Source: Vreelandella aquamarina
GTDB taxonomy: Bacteria; Pseudomonadota; Gammaproteobacteria; Pseudomonadales; Halomonadaceae
Length of the DNA: 64,000 nucleotides
Assembly: GCF_900110265.1 (NCBI RefSeq)
Contig: NZ_FODB01000002.1
Span: forward strand, 1 to 64,000
Direction of reading: 5' to 3'
The position numbers were made by a program, and so were the translations under genes. The notes under the pieces are model-generated. The model had not been told where the DNA came from. It did not search any database and worked only from the letters and a program-made list of their open reading frames with translations. Shown piece after piece: positions 1-8,895 of the stretch (position 1 is its first letter; each line of letters begins with the position of its first letter).

Positions 1-28
1 GCGCTCTAACCAACTGAGCTATGGTCCT
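1..28 (-). tRNA. tRNA gene, 5' part only (cut by window edge)
   Basis: Read on the minus strand from 28 down, the sequence gives a 7-nt acceptor arm (AGGACCA), then TA and the D-arm GCTCAGTTGGTTAGAGC. This is the conserved 5' third of a bacterial tRNA. The anticodon lies outside the window, so the isotype cannot be read; the D-loop resembles Ile-, Met- or Val-type tRNAs. A good promoter sits just upstream. With a protein gene starting at 211 on the other strand, this is not the spacer of an rRNA operon. Confidence 0.85.
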
Positions 29-46
29 GCTGTGCAACGGATGCGT

Positions 47-74
47 ATTCTACGGCTTCATAGCTGAATTGCAA
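47..74 (-). promoter_or_regulatory. Sigma70 promoter of the tRNA gene
   Basis: On the minus strand TTGCAA (69-74) and TAGAAT (47-52) are separated by 16 bp. The -10 box lies 18 nt before the tRNA 5' end. Spacing and position fit a stable-RNA promoter. Confidence 0.6.
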
Positions 75-210
75 GTAGTTTTTATTCTTCACACCCTTAC
101 CAACGAGTACCTTATCGCTGTTTCTATGAATAATGTCGGCACTTATCAAACCTAAGGACTAAGCTGGACATAGATTAATACTGATCGCCCGTGAAATAAG
201 GAGGTAGGTT

Positions 211-1281
211 TTGCTAGGGCCTTTGCTAGGATGCATCGCCGTTTTACTGCTACTTTCCACGTTAATTGCTCGCATAAGATTGCGCTGGTGGTGGATACGC
301 AGTTTTGAGTTTCCACGCCTGCAGATTGCCTTACTCGCTGGGGTATGTGCGCTAGCAAGCTGGATGCTGCTGGAGCCAGGTAAATGGCGAATGGCATCGA
401 CAGGCTTATCGCTGCTTACCCTGCTGATACAGCTGCGTTACATCATCCCTTGGACGCGTCTCTGGCCCGTTCAAGTGAAATCGACCCATGAGGCGCCAAG
501 CAATCAAAAAATCACCCTGCTGATCGCCAATGTGCTTACTCCGAATCGCCAGGCGGATAAACTGCTCAGTATGATTGAGCAATACCAGCCCGATATTGTG
601 CTAACGCTGGAGTCAGACCAGTGGTGGCAGGATCAACTAGATCAAGCGTTAGAGGATAAGTGGCCCAATAGCGTCAAAATACCGCTCGATAATCTTTATG
701 GCATGCATATGTACTCGCGACTAACCCTCAGCGAGACCGAGGTAAAGTGGCTGATTCAGGATGACATTCCCTCTATCCGTACCTATGTCACGCTGGAAAG
801 CGGCGACCGAATCCGCCTATACGCTCTTCACCCGCGTCCGCCAGCACCCAGTGAAAGCGAGAAGTCGCTCTGGCGCGATGCTGAACTACTGTTAGTTGGT
901 AAGGAAATTCATCGCCACCCTTCTGCCACTCTGGTCGCAGGCGATCTAAACGATGTTGCTTGGTCGCGCACCACCCAACGCTTCTGCCGCATCAGCGGCA
1001 TGCTTGACCCTCGTCGTGGCCGGGGCATGTTCAGCACGTTTCACGCTAACTACCCGGTCCTGCGCTGGCCGTTAGATCACGTCTTTGTCAGTGAGCACTT
1101 TACGCTGGACAGCATGCAGCGCTTGGATGCCTTTGGGTCTGACCATTTCCCTATTCTGGCCACACTCTGCTATCGCCCTACTCGCCAGAACGAGCATGAA
1201 ACACCAGAAGCCAGTCAAGAAGAGCGCCAGGAAGCCAGCGAAACCATTGAAAAGGGCAAAACGGAGACGCAGCAAACTTAA
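211..1281 (+). CDS. Endonuclease/exonuclease/phosphatase (EEP) family membrane protein
   Basis: A 356-residue protein of the EEP (DNase I-like, metal-dependent phosphodiesterase) superfamily. The first 80 residues hold about three hydrophobic segments (1-20, 36-53, 62-80), so the catalytic domain is membrane-tethered. Catalytic motifs are visible: N107, E134 (TLESD), the GDLND block at 244-248 and the two DH pairs at 289 and 311 (GSDHFP). The C-terminal 35 residues are Glu/Lys/Thr-rich and probably disordered. The start is TTG at 211, supported by AAGGAGGT at 198-205; an upstream GTG is followed at once by a stop. Substrate (nucleic acid, lipid or phosphoester) cannot be told. Monocistronic, convergent with fumC. 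Confidence 0.85.
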   Translation: MLGPLLGCIAVLLLLSTLIARIRLRWWWIRSFEFPRLQIALLAGVCALASWMLLEPGKWRMASTGLSLLTLLIQLRYIIPWTRLWPVQVKSTHEAPSNQKITLLIANVLTPNRQADKLLSMIEQYQPDIVLTLESDQWWQDQLDQALEDKWPNSVKIPLDNLYGMHMYSRLTLSETEVKWLIQDDIPSIRTYVTLESGDRIRLYALHPRPPAPSESEKSLWRDAELLLVGKEIHRHPSATLVAGDLNDVAWSRTTQRFCRISGMLDPRRGRGMFSTFHANYPVLRWPLDHVFVSEHFTLDSMQRLDAFGSDHFPILATLCYRPTRQNEHETPEASQEERQEASETIEKGKTETQQT

Positions 1282-1318
1282 CCGTTTTACCCAATCGCTA
1301 GGCATAGGATGGAATAGG

Positions 1319-2695
1319 TTACTCGGGCACACCGCCTTGCGTTAATACAGTGGGATCAAGCAGGCGCTCTAGGGTGGCGCGGTCCAGGTCCGTTTCCTCT
1401 TCCGCGACATCGATAATCGGCCGTCCTCCTTGATATGCCTTTTTAGCAATCGCGGCGGCCGCGTTGTAGCCAATCACACTGTTCAGCGCGGTCACCAAAA
1501 TCGGGTTACGCGCCAGCGGCACCTGCAGGTTATCTTCACGCACTTTGAAAGTTGCGATAGCACGCTCAGCCAACAGCTTGGCGGTATTACTCATCAGAGT
1601 AATTGACGTGAGCAGATTAGACGCCACCAGCGGCAGCATAACGTTAAGCTGGAAATTGCCGCTCTGCCCCGCCACTGTGATCGCCGTATCTAACCCCATC
1701 ACCTGCGCCGCCGCCTGTGCTGCCGACTCGGGAATCACCGGGTTGACTTTGCCCGGCATAATAGAGCTACCCGGCTGCAGCGCTTCAAGCTCAATTTCAC
1801 CCAGCCCGGCCAGCGGCCCCGAGTTCATCCAACGTAGGTCGTTGGCGATCTTCATCACCACGCAGGCGAAGCCTTTCAGCTGGCCGGATAATTCCACCGC
1901 AGCGTCTTGCGAAGCCAAGCTGGCAAAAAAGCTATCGTTAGGAACAAAAGAGAGGCCCGTTTGTTGGCTCAGTTCTTTCGCCATTAAGTCAGCAAAGCCC
2001 TCCGGCGCGTTAATCCCCGTACCCACTGCAGTTCCACCCTGGGCAAGGCGGCATAACCGCACCATCGCACTGTCAAACCGCTCAATGGCTTGCCCCACCT
2101 GACTAGACCACGCCCCTAACTCTTGATCCATCCGCAAAGGCATAGCGTCCATCAAATGGGTACGCCCGGTTTTAACGACATGGCTGAGTTCGTCAGCACG
2201 GCGATCAATGGTCGCTTGTAGCGCGACTAATGCAGGCTTCAGTGACTCATTCACGGCGATAGCGGCGGAGAGGTGGATCGCCGTCGGGATCACATCGTTA
2301 CTGGATTGGCCCATATTAACGTGATCGTTGGGCGCCACCTCGACTCCTTCACGGCTAGCCAACGTCGCCAGCACCTCATTCACGTTCATATTGGTGGAGG
2401 TGCCCGAGCCAGTCTGGAAAACGTCAATGGGGAAATGGTCGTCATGCTGGCCATCAATCACCGCTTGTGCGGCTTTTTCGATAGCCTGCGCGCGCTCGGC
2501 ATCCAATAGACCTAGCTGGTGATTGCTACGAGCAGCCGCTAGCTTAATGCGTGCCACGGCATGCACAAATGCCACCGGCATGGGCGTGCCTGAGACGGGA
2601 AAATTATTAATGGCACGCTGGGTTTGGGCACCGTAAAGCGCCTTTGCCGGTACCTCAAGCTCTCCCATGCTATCTCGTTCAATACGCGTATCCAT
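1319..2695 (-). CDS. fumC: Class II fumarate hydratase (fumarase C)
   Basis: Catalyses reversible hydration of fumarate to L-malate in the TCA cycle, as an iron-independent cytosolic homotetramer. The 458 residues match the usual class II length. The fumarase/aspartase signature GSSIMPGKVNP is intact at about residue 315, as are the GSGTSTNMNVNE and TGRTHLMDAMP substrate-site blocks, which separate it from argininosuccinate lyase and aspartase. It is transcribed alone, divergent from the phasin gene. A Fur-box-like sequence lies about 50 bp upstream (2746-2760); class II fumarases are often induced under iron limitation in related bacteria, so Fur control is plausible but inferred. Confidence 0.96.
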   Translation of the reverse strand: MDTRIERDSMGELEVPAKALYGAQTQRAINNFPVSGTPMPVAFVHAVARIKLAAARSNHQLGLLDAERAQAIEKAAQAVIDGQHDDHFPIDVFQTGSGTSTNMNVNEVLATLASREGVEVAPNDHVNMGQSSNDVIPTAIHLSAAIAVNESLKPALVALQATIDRRADELSHVVKTGRTHLMDAMPLRMDQELGAWSSQVGQAIERFDSAMVRLCRLAQGGTAVGTGINAPEGFADLMAKELSQQTGLSFVPNDSFFASLASQDAAVELSGQLKGFACVVMKIANDLRWMNSGPLAGLGEIELEALQPGSSIMPGKVNPVIPESAAQAAAQVMGLDTAITVAGQSGNFQLNVMLPLVASNLLTSITLMSNTAKLLAERAIATFKVREDNLQVPLARNPILVTALNSVIGYNAAAAIAKKAYQGGRPIIDVAEEETDLDRATLERLLDPTVLTQGGVPE

Positions 2696-2745
2696 TCCAC
2701 ACTCCTGTTAAGTCATCAGCGGCATTTGAACTAACACCACTTCAT

Positions 2746-2760
2746 TGATAACGATTCTCT
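2746..2760 (-). promoter_or_regulatory. Possible Fur box upstream of fumC
   Basis: TGATAACGATTCTCT matches the 7-1-7 Fur inverted repeat (TGATAAT-N-ATTATCA) at about 11 of 14 positions by eye and lies about 50 bp before the fumC start. The second half-site is poor, so this is tentative. Confidence 0.3.
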
Positions 2761-2846
2761 CTACGCTTCAGCCTAGCCACCCCGCACGGTTTGGTAAACC
2801 ACCAAGCTGGCTGGGCGCGTTTTCAAGGTTTATTTTGCCCAAATTG

Positions 2847-2875
2847 TTGCGCTGCACAAAACCGCTTGCTATGCT
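2847..2875 (+). promoter_or_regulatory. Sigma70 promoter of the phasin gene
   Basis: TTGCGC (2847-2852) and TATGCT (2870-2875) are separated by 17 bp. Several TGC/GCA repeats overlap it (for example TGCTGCAATGCA), the kind of sequence bound by PhaR-type PHA regulators in other bacteria; that link is inferred. Confidence 0.5.
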
Positions 2876-2998
2876 GCAATGCAAGATAACCCAGATCAGT
2901 AACGGTGCATTCCTTAGCTCGCCGTCGCTGATAAACGAATCGTCTTGGGTTTAGCTTAGCAGCCCACAGACCTTAGCAATGGCACAGGAGTGTTGATT

Positions 2999-3373
2999 AT
3001 GCGTACCTTTAACACCAATGAAATGACTCAGCAGTTCGATAACCTGTTTATGGCTCCGGCACGTGCCTACATGAGCCTCAGCATCGACTATTCTGAAAAA
3101 CTGCTAAACGCTCAGCTAGACGCTAACAAAGCCTATGTTGATACCGGCATTGCACAAATGCGCCAGCTGATGAGCGTTAAAGACGCTGAGGGCCTGCGCA
3201 GCTACATGGAAAGCCAGCAGAAAGTAGCCAAAGAGCTGGCTGAGCGCGTCAAAGGTGATGCAGACAAAGTGGTATCACTGCAGCAGGACTTCTTGCAGAA
3301 GAGCCAAAAGCTGACGGAAGATAACGTTAAGCAGGCACAAGCGACTGCCAGCAAAATGAGCAAAACTGCCTAA
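2999..3373 (+). CDS. phaP: Phasin family protein
   Basis: A 124-residue, all-helical, amphipathic protein without signal peptide or membrane segment, typical of phasins, which coat polyhydroxyalkanoate granules and control their size and number. The N-terminal part (about 1-60, with TQQFDNLFMAPARAY and YSEKLLNAQLDANKAY) and the Lys/Gln-rich helical C-terminus match the family. An upstream GTG (2990) is in frame, but AGGAG at 2986-2990 is correctly spaced only for ATG 2999. No PHA synthase is nearby, which is common for phasin genes. A terminator follows. Confidence 0.85.
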   Translation: MRTFNTNEMTQQFDNLFMAPARAYMSLSIDYSEKLLNAQLDANKAYVDTGIAQMRQLMSVKDAEGLRSYMESQQKVAKELAERVKGDADKVVSLQQDFLQKSQKLTEDNVKQAQATASKMSKTA

Positions 3374-3422
3374 TGCTGAACTGATCGCGAAAGCGATTCA
3401 GCAACTTAAAAGCGGCTAGATG

Positions 3423-3456
3423 ACGCCCTTGCCAGTTCTCTGGCAGGGGCGTTTTA
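3423..3456. terminator. Bidirectional terminator between phasin and hda
   Basis: A 13-nt arm beginning ACGCCCTTGCCAG pairs with CTGGCAGGGGCGT across a TTCT loop, with T-runs on both strands. It serves the phasin gene (+); hda (-) ends at its edge. Confidence 0.85.
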
Positions 3457-4158
3457 CCAATTAAGCGCGGATTTCACGAAAGGAATGGTGAGTTTGCGTT
3501 TCGCAGAGAGTGACGCTTGATCCAACGTTTCCAGCGCTCGACACAGCTCCCCTAACTCCCTTGGGCCACGATGCATAATGTAGCGCCCAACGTCATCCGG
3601 TAGTTGCATCCCGCGGACATTCGCACGCAGCTTTAAGGCGGCCAAGCGATCAATATCATCCATAGGATGTAGGTGAAACGTTACCCCCCAGGCAAGACGC
3701 GATGCCAAATCCGGTAGGGCTACTTCCAAGTGGCGTGGAGGCTTATTGGCGGCAATCAGTAATGCTTTGCCCGCATCCCGTAAGCGATTAAACGCGTGAA
3801 ATAGCGCTTCCTCCCAGCGCTTACGGCCTATCACATACTCAAGGTCATCAATCGCGACTAAATCAAGACGCTCAATATCCTCTAGCATCAGCGGGGGGAA
3901 ATGACCTAAATCAGCCAGAGGTAAATAGAGCGCTCGTTTGTCTTGATCAGAGGCCGCATGGCAGGCCGCTTGCAAAAGATGGCTACGGCCACTGCCCGGC
4001 GCGCCCCATAGATAAAGAAACGGCTCTGAGCCAGGCATTAGCTGATGGCTTAAGTGGTCTACCAACGAAGCATTGGCACTGGATGCGTAGTAATTATTAA
4101 ACGTAGCATCGTCGCGCAACCCTACCCCAAGCGGTAGCTGTGCCGGTACTCGGCTCAT
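3454..4158 (-). CDS. hda: DnaA regulatory inactivator Hda
   Basis: An AAA+ protein related to DnaA domain III. With the sliding clamp it stimulates hydrolysis of DnaA-bound ATP after initiation, preventing re-replication. The 234 residues include the N-terminal clamp-binding motif QLPLGV (residues 7-12) and a Walker A variant GAPGSGRSH at about 50-58 whose Arg replaces Lys, as is normal in Hda. Walker B follows at VAIDDLEYV. It overlaps the PerM gene by 4 bp (ATGA), the usual hda neighbour in gammaproteobacteria (perM-hda). Confidence 0.93.
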   Translation of the reverse strand: MSRVPAQLPLGVGLRDDATFNNYYASSANASLVDHLSHQLMPGSEPFLYLWGAPGSGRSHLLQAACHAASDQDKRALYLPLADLGHFPPLMLEDIERLDLVAIDDLEYVIGRKRWEEALFHAFNRLRDAGKALLIAANKPPRHLEVALPDLASRLAWGVTFHLHPMDDIDRLAALKLRANVRGMQLPDDVGRYIMHRGPRELGELCRALETLDQASLSAKRKLTIPFVKSALNW

Positions 4159-5267
4159 GATGACTCCCTTTTGTCGTCGCGACCCAGCTCATCATGCTGT
4201 GTTTGCTGTTCTAATGGTTCTGACCGTGCATCATACAGCGCACTATTTTTATAACGATCTTTTACTTCTCGCAGCAGCACCATAATCACCGCCGCCGCCG
4301 GAAGCGCTAACAACACCCCAGTTAAACCAAAGAGATGCCCACCCGCCAGTACGGCAAAAATAACTGCTACCGGATGCAGACCAATCTTATCGCCTAATAG
4401 CTTCGGCTGCAGCACCACGCTTTCAGCCACTTGCCCCAGACCAAACACGGCAATGACGCCTAATAGCGCCCACCACGTATCAAACTGAAACAGTGCCACC
4501 ACCAGAGCAATTACTAGCCCGACGATAAAACCTAAAAATGGCACGATGCTCACTAGCCCAGAGAGCACACCAATCAGCAGGCCAAAGTTAAGCCCCAACA
4601 GGGTTAAACCCACTGCGTAGATAATACCCAAGCAAAGCATGACCAGCAGTTGACCGCGTAAAAACGAGGCTAATACCTCATCACAGCGACGTGCCAAGCG
4701 AAACGTATCGTCCACCCACTGGCGGGGTACTAGATTCGCCATATTGTTAAGCATGCGCTCCCAATCCAGCAGCAAATAAAACGTCACCACAGGAATCAGC
4801 GCTACATAGGTGACCCAAGAGACAAACGCCATGCCCGAGCGGCCAATCTGGCCTAACGCCTGGGCAACGTAACTACCCGCATCACGCCAGTTTTCAACCA
4901 GCGTTTCACGTACATTGCTCAGCTCGGAGGCGAGGTCATAGCCCGTCCACTCTTGCACCTGTGGAGCCAATACGCCTTCAATCCAGTTAAGCACGCCCGG
5001 GAGCGCTTCGCCCAGTTGCTTAATCTGTTGTACCACCAGCGGAATAAGAATAAGTAAGCTCAGCGCCAGAACAATCATCAGGACTAAAAACACGCTGCTG
5101 ACTGCCCAAACACGCTTCATTCCCAGGCGTTGGAAATAATTGGTCAATGGGTCGGCCAAGTACGCCAATATCAACCCAGCAATAAAGGGCATCAGTACTG
5201 CATCGAGAAAGTAAACCGTGCCAACCAGCGCGACAAGTAGCGCAACTCCCCACCTTGAGTTTCTCAT
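4155..5267 (-). CDS. AI-2E family transporter (PerM-type permease)
   Basis: A 370-residue inner-membrane protein with about eight transmembrane segments: two close together at the N-terminus (8-40), one at 55-80, then a soluble loop and a cluster of helices from about 145 to 340. It belongs to the AI-2E/PerM family (UPF0118). Members have been linked to autoinducer-2 export or Na+/H+ antiport, so the substrate is uncertain. The C-terminal tail (DARSEPLEQQ to the end) is polar and cytosolic. AAGGAG lies 6 nt before ATG 5267. It is the first gene of a two-gene operon with hda. Confidence 0.88.
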   Translation of the reverse strand: MRNSRWGVALLVALVGTVYFLDAVLMPFIAGLILAYLADPLTNYFQRLGMKRVWAVSSVFLVLMIVLALSLLILIPLVVQQIKQLGEALPGVLNWIEGVLAPQVQEWTGYDLASELSNVRETLVENWRDAGSYVAQALGQIGRSGMAFVSWVTYVALIPVVTFYLLLDWERMLNNMANLVPRQWVDDTFRLARRCDEVLASFLRGQLLVMLCLGIIYAVGLTLLGLNFGLLIGVLSGLVSIVPFLGFIVGLVIALVVALFQFDTWWALLGVIAVFGLGQVAESVVLQPKLLGDKIGLHPVAVIFAVLAGGHLFGLTGVLLALPAAAVIMVLLREVKDRYKNSALYDARSEPLEQQTQHDELGRDDKRESS

Positions 5268-5379
5268 TCCACGCTCCTTCCTGGATATACGGTCAGCGGT
5301 AATGCTTGAATAGTAACAAAAGTTGCCCGCAGCGCACCTGATAACACGTTACATCGATGCGACTTACGTCGCTGAGTGA

Positions 5380-5385
5380 TACAAT
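5380..5385 (+). promoter_or_regulatory. Possible -10 box of purMN
   Basis: TACAAT lies about 80 bp before the purM ATG, at a position suited to a leader of about 75 nt. No good -35 box is visible at 16-18 bp, so support is weak. Confidence 0.3.
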
Positions 5386-5466
5386 CGCACCCCGTTATTG
5401 CTCCGGCACTGGCTACTTGCCAGCACAATCGCATTGCAGCTTTGCATAGGCTTCACAGGACCTGTC

Positions 5467-6546
5467 ATGACCGAGACCTCTCCCTCCCAGGCTACTCCCT
5501 CTCTCAGCTACAAAGACGCAGGCGTCGATATTGATGCCGGCAACGCCCTTGTTGATCGTATCAAGCACGTTGCCAAGCGCACATCACGCCCTGAAGTGAT
5601 GGGTGGCCTTGGCGGTTTCGGCGCACTGTGCGAGCTGCCCGCGGGTTATAAACAGCCGGTACTCGTCTCAGGCACAGACGGGGTGGGCACTAAACTGCGT
5701 CTGGCAATGGATCTTGGCAAGCATGACACTATCGGCATCGACCTGGTAGCCATGTGTGTGAATGACTTGATCGTGGCGGGTGCCGAGCCGCTACTTTTCC
5801 TGGACTACTATGCCACGGGCAAACTAGATGTGGATATTGCTGCCGACGTAGTGACCGGTATTGGCGCTGGCTGCGAGCTAGCAGGCTGTGCACTGGTAGG
5901 TGGTGAAACCGCAGAAATGCCCGGCATGTACGAAGGCAGCGACTACGACCTGGCCGGCTTCTGCGTTGGCGTCGTAGAAAAGTCAGAGATTCTCGACGGC
6001 AGCAAGGTGGCCGAAGGCGATGTGCTGCTCGGTCTGGCCTCCTCTGGCCCCCACTCCAATGGCTACTCGCTGATTCGTAAAATTCTTGAAGTCAGCAATG
6101 CTTCCCTGGAAGAAACCGTTGACGGCAAGCCACTAGGCGATGCCTTGATGGCCCCTACGCGCATCTATGTAAAATCACTGCTCTCCATGATGCGCGGCAC
6201 CGACATCCCCGTACATGCCCTTTCGCACATTACTGGCGGCGGCCTGCTGGAAAATATCCCCCGCGTTCTACCAGACACCCTGGCAGCGCACATTGATCTC
6301 ACCAGCTGGCAGCGCCCTGAAGTGTTCAACTGGCTGCAGGCCAAAGGCAACGTCAACGAAACCGAAATGCACCGCGTACTGAACTGCGGTATTGGTATGG
6401 TCATCGTGGTGCCCGCAGATCAGGCAGCGAACGCTAAAGCGCACCTTGAGGCCCAGGGCGAGACCGTTTATCAAATCGGTCAGATTATTCATCGCCAGGA
6501 CGAGGCGGTCGTACTCGACCACGCCCAAGCGAGCCACAACGCATGA
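5467..6546 (+). CDS. purM: Phosphoribosylformylglycinamidine cyclo-ligase
   Basis: AIR synthetase: closes FGAM to 5-aminoimidazole ribotide with ATP, step five of de novo purine synthesis. The 359-residue product starting at ATG 5467 aligns from its first residues with E. coli PurM ([15 protein letters not shown]), whereas the in-frame TTG at 5398 would add a hydrophobic stretch absent from the family. Family blocks visible: [44 protein letters not shown] and HITGGG. It overlaps purN by 4 bp (ATGA), the conserved gammaproteobacterial purMN pair. Confidence 0.96.
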   Translation: MTETSPSQATPSLSYKDAGVDIDAGNALVDRIKHVAKRTSRPEVMGGLGGFGALCELPAGYKQPVLVSGTDGVGTKLRLAMDLGKHDTIGIDLVAMCVNDLIVAGAEPLLFLDYYATGKLDVDIAADVVTGIGAGCELAGCALVGGETAEMPGMYEGSDYDLAGFCVGVVEKSEILDGSKVAEGDVLLGLASSGPHSNGYSLIRKILEVSNASLEETVDGKPLGDALMAPTRIYVKSLLSMMRGTDIPVHALSHITGGGLLENIPRVLPDTLAAHIDLTSWQRPEVFNWLQAKGNVNETEMHRVLNCGIGMVIVVPADQAANAKAHLEAQGETVYQIGQIIHRQDEAVVLDHAQASHNA

Positions 6547-7286
6547 GCAGCACCGACTACAGCAGCGACACCCTAAACGGCATGACGCCTGATCCTGTGG
6601 GCGCACGCCGCGTGGTGGTACTGATCTCTGGCAGCGGCAGTAATCTACAGGCGCTCATTGATGCTCAGCAGCATGACCGCTTGGGCGGTGAGATCGTTGC
6701 AGTGATCTCCAACGAGCCCGATGCCTATGGCTTGAAACGTGCCCATGAAGCTGGCATCGAAGCGGTAGTACTTCCCCATCGTGAATATGATAGCCGCGAT
6801 GCTTACGATGGCGCGCTGATCAAGGTAATAGAACGCCACGAGCCAGACGTTATCGTTCTAGCGGGCTTTATGCGCATTCTAACACCGCGTTTTGTACAGC
6901 GTTTCTTGGGGCGGATGCTTAATATTCACCCCTCACTGCTGCCGGCTTACCAGGGCTTGAACACCCATGCACGCGCATTAGCTGATGGCGCCTCGCACCA
7001 CGGCTGCAGCGTACACTTTGTCACTGAAGAGCTCGATGGCGGTCCCGTTGTGCTGCAAGCGGAGCTGCAGGTTAACCCAGATGACACGGTGGAGACGCTA
7101 AAGGAGAAAGTCCACGCGCGCGAGCACCTGATCTTCCCGATTGCGGTGCAGTGGTTCCTGGAAGGACGCCTGCAGTACAACGCAGAGGGTGCCACCATGG
7201 ACGGCCACCCGCTTCCGCCGTACGGCATGCGCCTCTCCCATGCGGATGCCGCTGAAGAGCTGGATGAAGAGATCGACGACGCCTAA
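6543..7286 (+). CDS. purN: Phosphoribosylglycinamide formyltransferase (PurN)
   Basis: Transfers a formyl group from 10-formyltetrahydrofolate to GAR, step three of purine synthesis. The 247 residues are about 35 longer than E. coli PurN, through about 20 extra N-terminal residues before [15 protein letters not shown] and an acidic C-terminal tail. The catalytic block NIHPSLLP is intact, as is the Asp of [10 protein letters not shown]. The usual GLHTH segment reads GLNTH here. The start chosen overlaps the purM stop; ATG at 6582 is an alternative that would remove most of the N-terminal extension. Confidence 0.94.
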   Translation: MSSTDYSSDTLNGMTPDPVGARRVVVLISGSGSNLQALIDAQQHDRLGGEIVAVISNEPDAYGLKRAHEAGIEAVVLPHREYDSRDAYDGALIKVIERHEPDVIVLAGFMRILTPRFVQRFLGRMLNIHPSLLPAYQGLNTHARALADGASHHGCSVHFVTEELDGGPVVLQAELQVNPDDTVETLKEKVHAREHLIFPIAVQWFLEGRLQYNAEGATMDGHPLPPYGMRLSHADAAEELDEEIDDA

Positions 7287-7307
7287 TTTCTCAGAAGAGC
7301 CGCCGTT

Positions 7308-7346
7308 AAAAAAAGCCTTGCCGCAGTGATGCGGCAAGGCTTTTTT
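7308..7346. terminator. Bidirectional terminator between purN and dcd
   Basis: A-run, then the stem GCCTTGCCGCA / TGCGGCAAGGC with a short GTGA-type loop, then six T. It is symmetrical, so it can end both purMN (+) and apbC-dcd (-). Confidence 0.92.
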
Positions 7347-7364
7347 AGTAGCACAGAAGGCGTA

Positions 7365-7931
7365 TTAGGTACGCGGCAACGTCACGCCACGTTGGCCCAT
7401 GTACTTACCACCCCTATCTTTATAAGAGGTTTCACACACCTCATCCGACTCCAGGAAGAGCATCTGGGCGACGCCTTCATGGGCATAGATCTTCGCGGGC
7501 AGGTTGGTGGTGTTGGAGAATTCCAGCGTCACGTGTCCTTCCCACTCAGGCTCCAGCGGCGTCACGTTGACGATGATGCCACAGCGCGCGTAGGTGGATT
7601 TGCCCAGACAAATGGTCAGCACATTACGCGGAATGCGGAAATACTCCACCGTCCGCGCCAGCGCAAAAGAGTTTGGCGGAATGATGCAAACATCGCCCTT
7701 CACATCGACAAAGCTTTTGTCGTCGAAGGCTTTAGGGTCAACAATCGCCGAGTGAATGTTGGTAAATACCTTAAACTCATCGGCGCAGCGTACATCGTAG
7801 CCGTAGCTGGAAGTGCCATAGGAGATCACCCGCTGGTCGTTCACATAGCGTACCTGCTCTGCCTCGAAAGGCTCGATCATGGCATCGCTTTGCGCCATCC
7901 GGCGAATCCACTTGTCTGATTTAATGCTCAT
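7365..7931 (-). CDS. dcd: dCTP deaminase
   Basis: Deaminates dCTP to dUTP, feeding dTMP synthesis through dUTPase. The 188-residue length matches the trimeric gammaproteobacterial enzyme. Visible are the nucleotide-binding GKSTYARCG block (about residues 110-118) and [15 protein letters not shown], which contains the catalytic Glu. The C-terminal [13 protein letters not shown] segment closes over the active site in this family. It starts 11 bp after the apbC stop and is probably co-transcribed with it. Confidence 0.96.
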   Translation of the reverse strand: MSIKSDKWIRRMAQSDAMIEPFEAEQVRYVNDQRVISYGTSSYGYDVRCADEFKVFTNIHSAIVDPKAFDDKSFVDVKGDVCIIPPNSFALARTVEYFRIPRNVLTICLGKSTYARCGIIVNVTPLEPEWEGHVTLEFSNTTNLPAKIYAHEGVAQMLFLESDEVCETSYKDRGGKYMGQRGVTLPRT

Positions 7932-7942
7932 CGGTTACTTCA

Positions 7943-8752
7943 TCACTCGCTAAAAGAAATCGTAGGGCCGCCGCTTTGGCTAGCACTGACGGACTGCGCT
8001 ACTTGGCTGGCAATCTCGGCAAAGGTACGGCTAACGGCACTGTCTGGCTCGGAAACCACGCTTGGGCGTCCAGAATCTGCCAGCTCGCGAATCGACAGGG
8101 TCAGCGGCAAACGTCCCAACACGGTAGTGTCGTACTCCTCTGCAATACGATCGCCACCGCCAGTGCCAAAAATAGCGGCTTCATGGCCGCACTTCTCGCA
8201 GTGGTACAGGCTCATGTTCTCCACCACGCCCAGCACTGGCACGTTCACTTTGCGGAACATTTCGATGCCTTTACGGGCATCCAATAGCGCGATGTCCTGT
8301 GGTGTCGTGACGATCACAGCACCAGATACCGGCACTTTCTGCGCCAGCGTTAGCTGGATGTCACCCGTGCCCGGCGGCATATCGATCAGCAGAAAATCCA
8401 GGTTATCCCACTGAGTTTGGGTCAGCATCTGTTGAAACGCACCCACCACCATCGGGCCACGCCACACCATGGCATCCCGCGTGTTAACCATAAACGCCAT
8501 CGACATGGCCTGAATACCGTGGGCTTCCAACGGCAGAAACTTATTATCTGCCGCCGCCTGAGGACGCACACCCTCTTCTACACCCAGCATTTGTGCCTGG
8601 CTGGGGCCATAAATATCTGCATCCAAAACGCCTACACGATAGCCCTGTGCAGACAACGCCAGCGCTAAATTGACGGTCACGGTGGATTTACCAACGCCAC
8701 CTTTGCCGGATGCCACTGCCACAATATGTTTTACACCATCCATCAATGGCAC
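7943..8752 (-). CDS. apbC: Iron-sulfur cluster carrier ATPase ApbC/Mrp
   Basis: A MinD-type P-loop ATPase that carries and transfers Fe-S clusters in the cytosol. The deviant Walker A GKGGVGKST is at residues 15-23, followed by LDADIYGPSQ, and the cluster-binding CEKC pair lies near residue 185. The 269 residues lack the N-terminal DUF59-like domain found in some Mrp proteins such as E. coli ApbC (about 369 residues), so this is the short form, as in many gammaproteobacteria. First gene of an apbC-dcd pair. Confidence 0.93.
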   Translation of the reverse strand: MPLMDGVKHIVAVASGKGGVGKSTVTVNLALALSAQGYRVGVLDADIYGPSQAQMLGVEEGVRPQAAADNKFLPLEAHGIQAMSMAFMVNTRDAMVWRGPMVVGAFQQMLTQTQWDNLDFLLIDMPPGTGDIQLTLAQKVPVSGAVIVTTPQDIALLDARKGIEMFRKVNVPVLGVVENMSLYHCEKCGHEAAIFGTGGGDRIAEEYDTTVLGRLPLTLSIRELADSGRPSVVSEPDSAVSRTFAEIASQVAQSVSASQSGGPTISFSE

Positions 8753-8815
8753 TCCCGTTGTTTGTTTATCGTGAACATGGCGTGAATGATACTCCTCAGC
8801 GGTCTATTTCTAAAC

Positions 8816-8862
8816 CAACAAACAAAAGCGGATGTGGGAAACCACCCCACATCCGCTAAAGG
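8816..8862 (-). terminator. Terminator of the coiled-coil protein gene
   Basis: AGCGGATGTGGG pairs with CCCACATCCGCT around a short loop. On the minus strand it is followed by a T-rich run (TTTTGTTTGTT). It lies just downstream of the 8896 stop and upstream of apbC. Confidence 0.85.
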
Positions 8863-8895
8863 AGTTATCAACCCCCGGAAGCCACGGCGCCGTGC

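Larger units (their letters stand above)
2696..2998. other. Divergent intergenic region fumC / phasin
   Basis: About 300 bp between two divergent genes. It carries a possible Fur box on the fumC side (2746-2760) and a clear promoter plus TGC/GCA-rich stretch on the phasin side (2841-2885). I see no convincing small gene in it. Confidence 0.6.

Noticed and set aside
1-28. Start of an rRNA operon
   Set aside because: Upstream of the tRNA on its strand there is only a promoter and then a protein gene, so no 16S rRNA precedes it.
4000-4030. Hda Walker A with Arg instead of Lys as a defect
   Set aside because: Arg at this place is the normal Hda form (E. coli GREGAGRSH).
7326-7919. 197-codon plus-strand frame antisense to dcd
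   Set aside because: Starts inside the purN/dcd terminator and mirrors dcd, which is certain.
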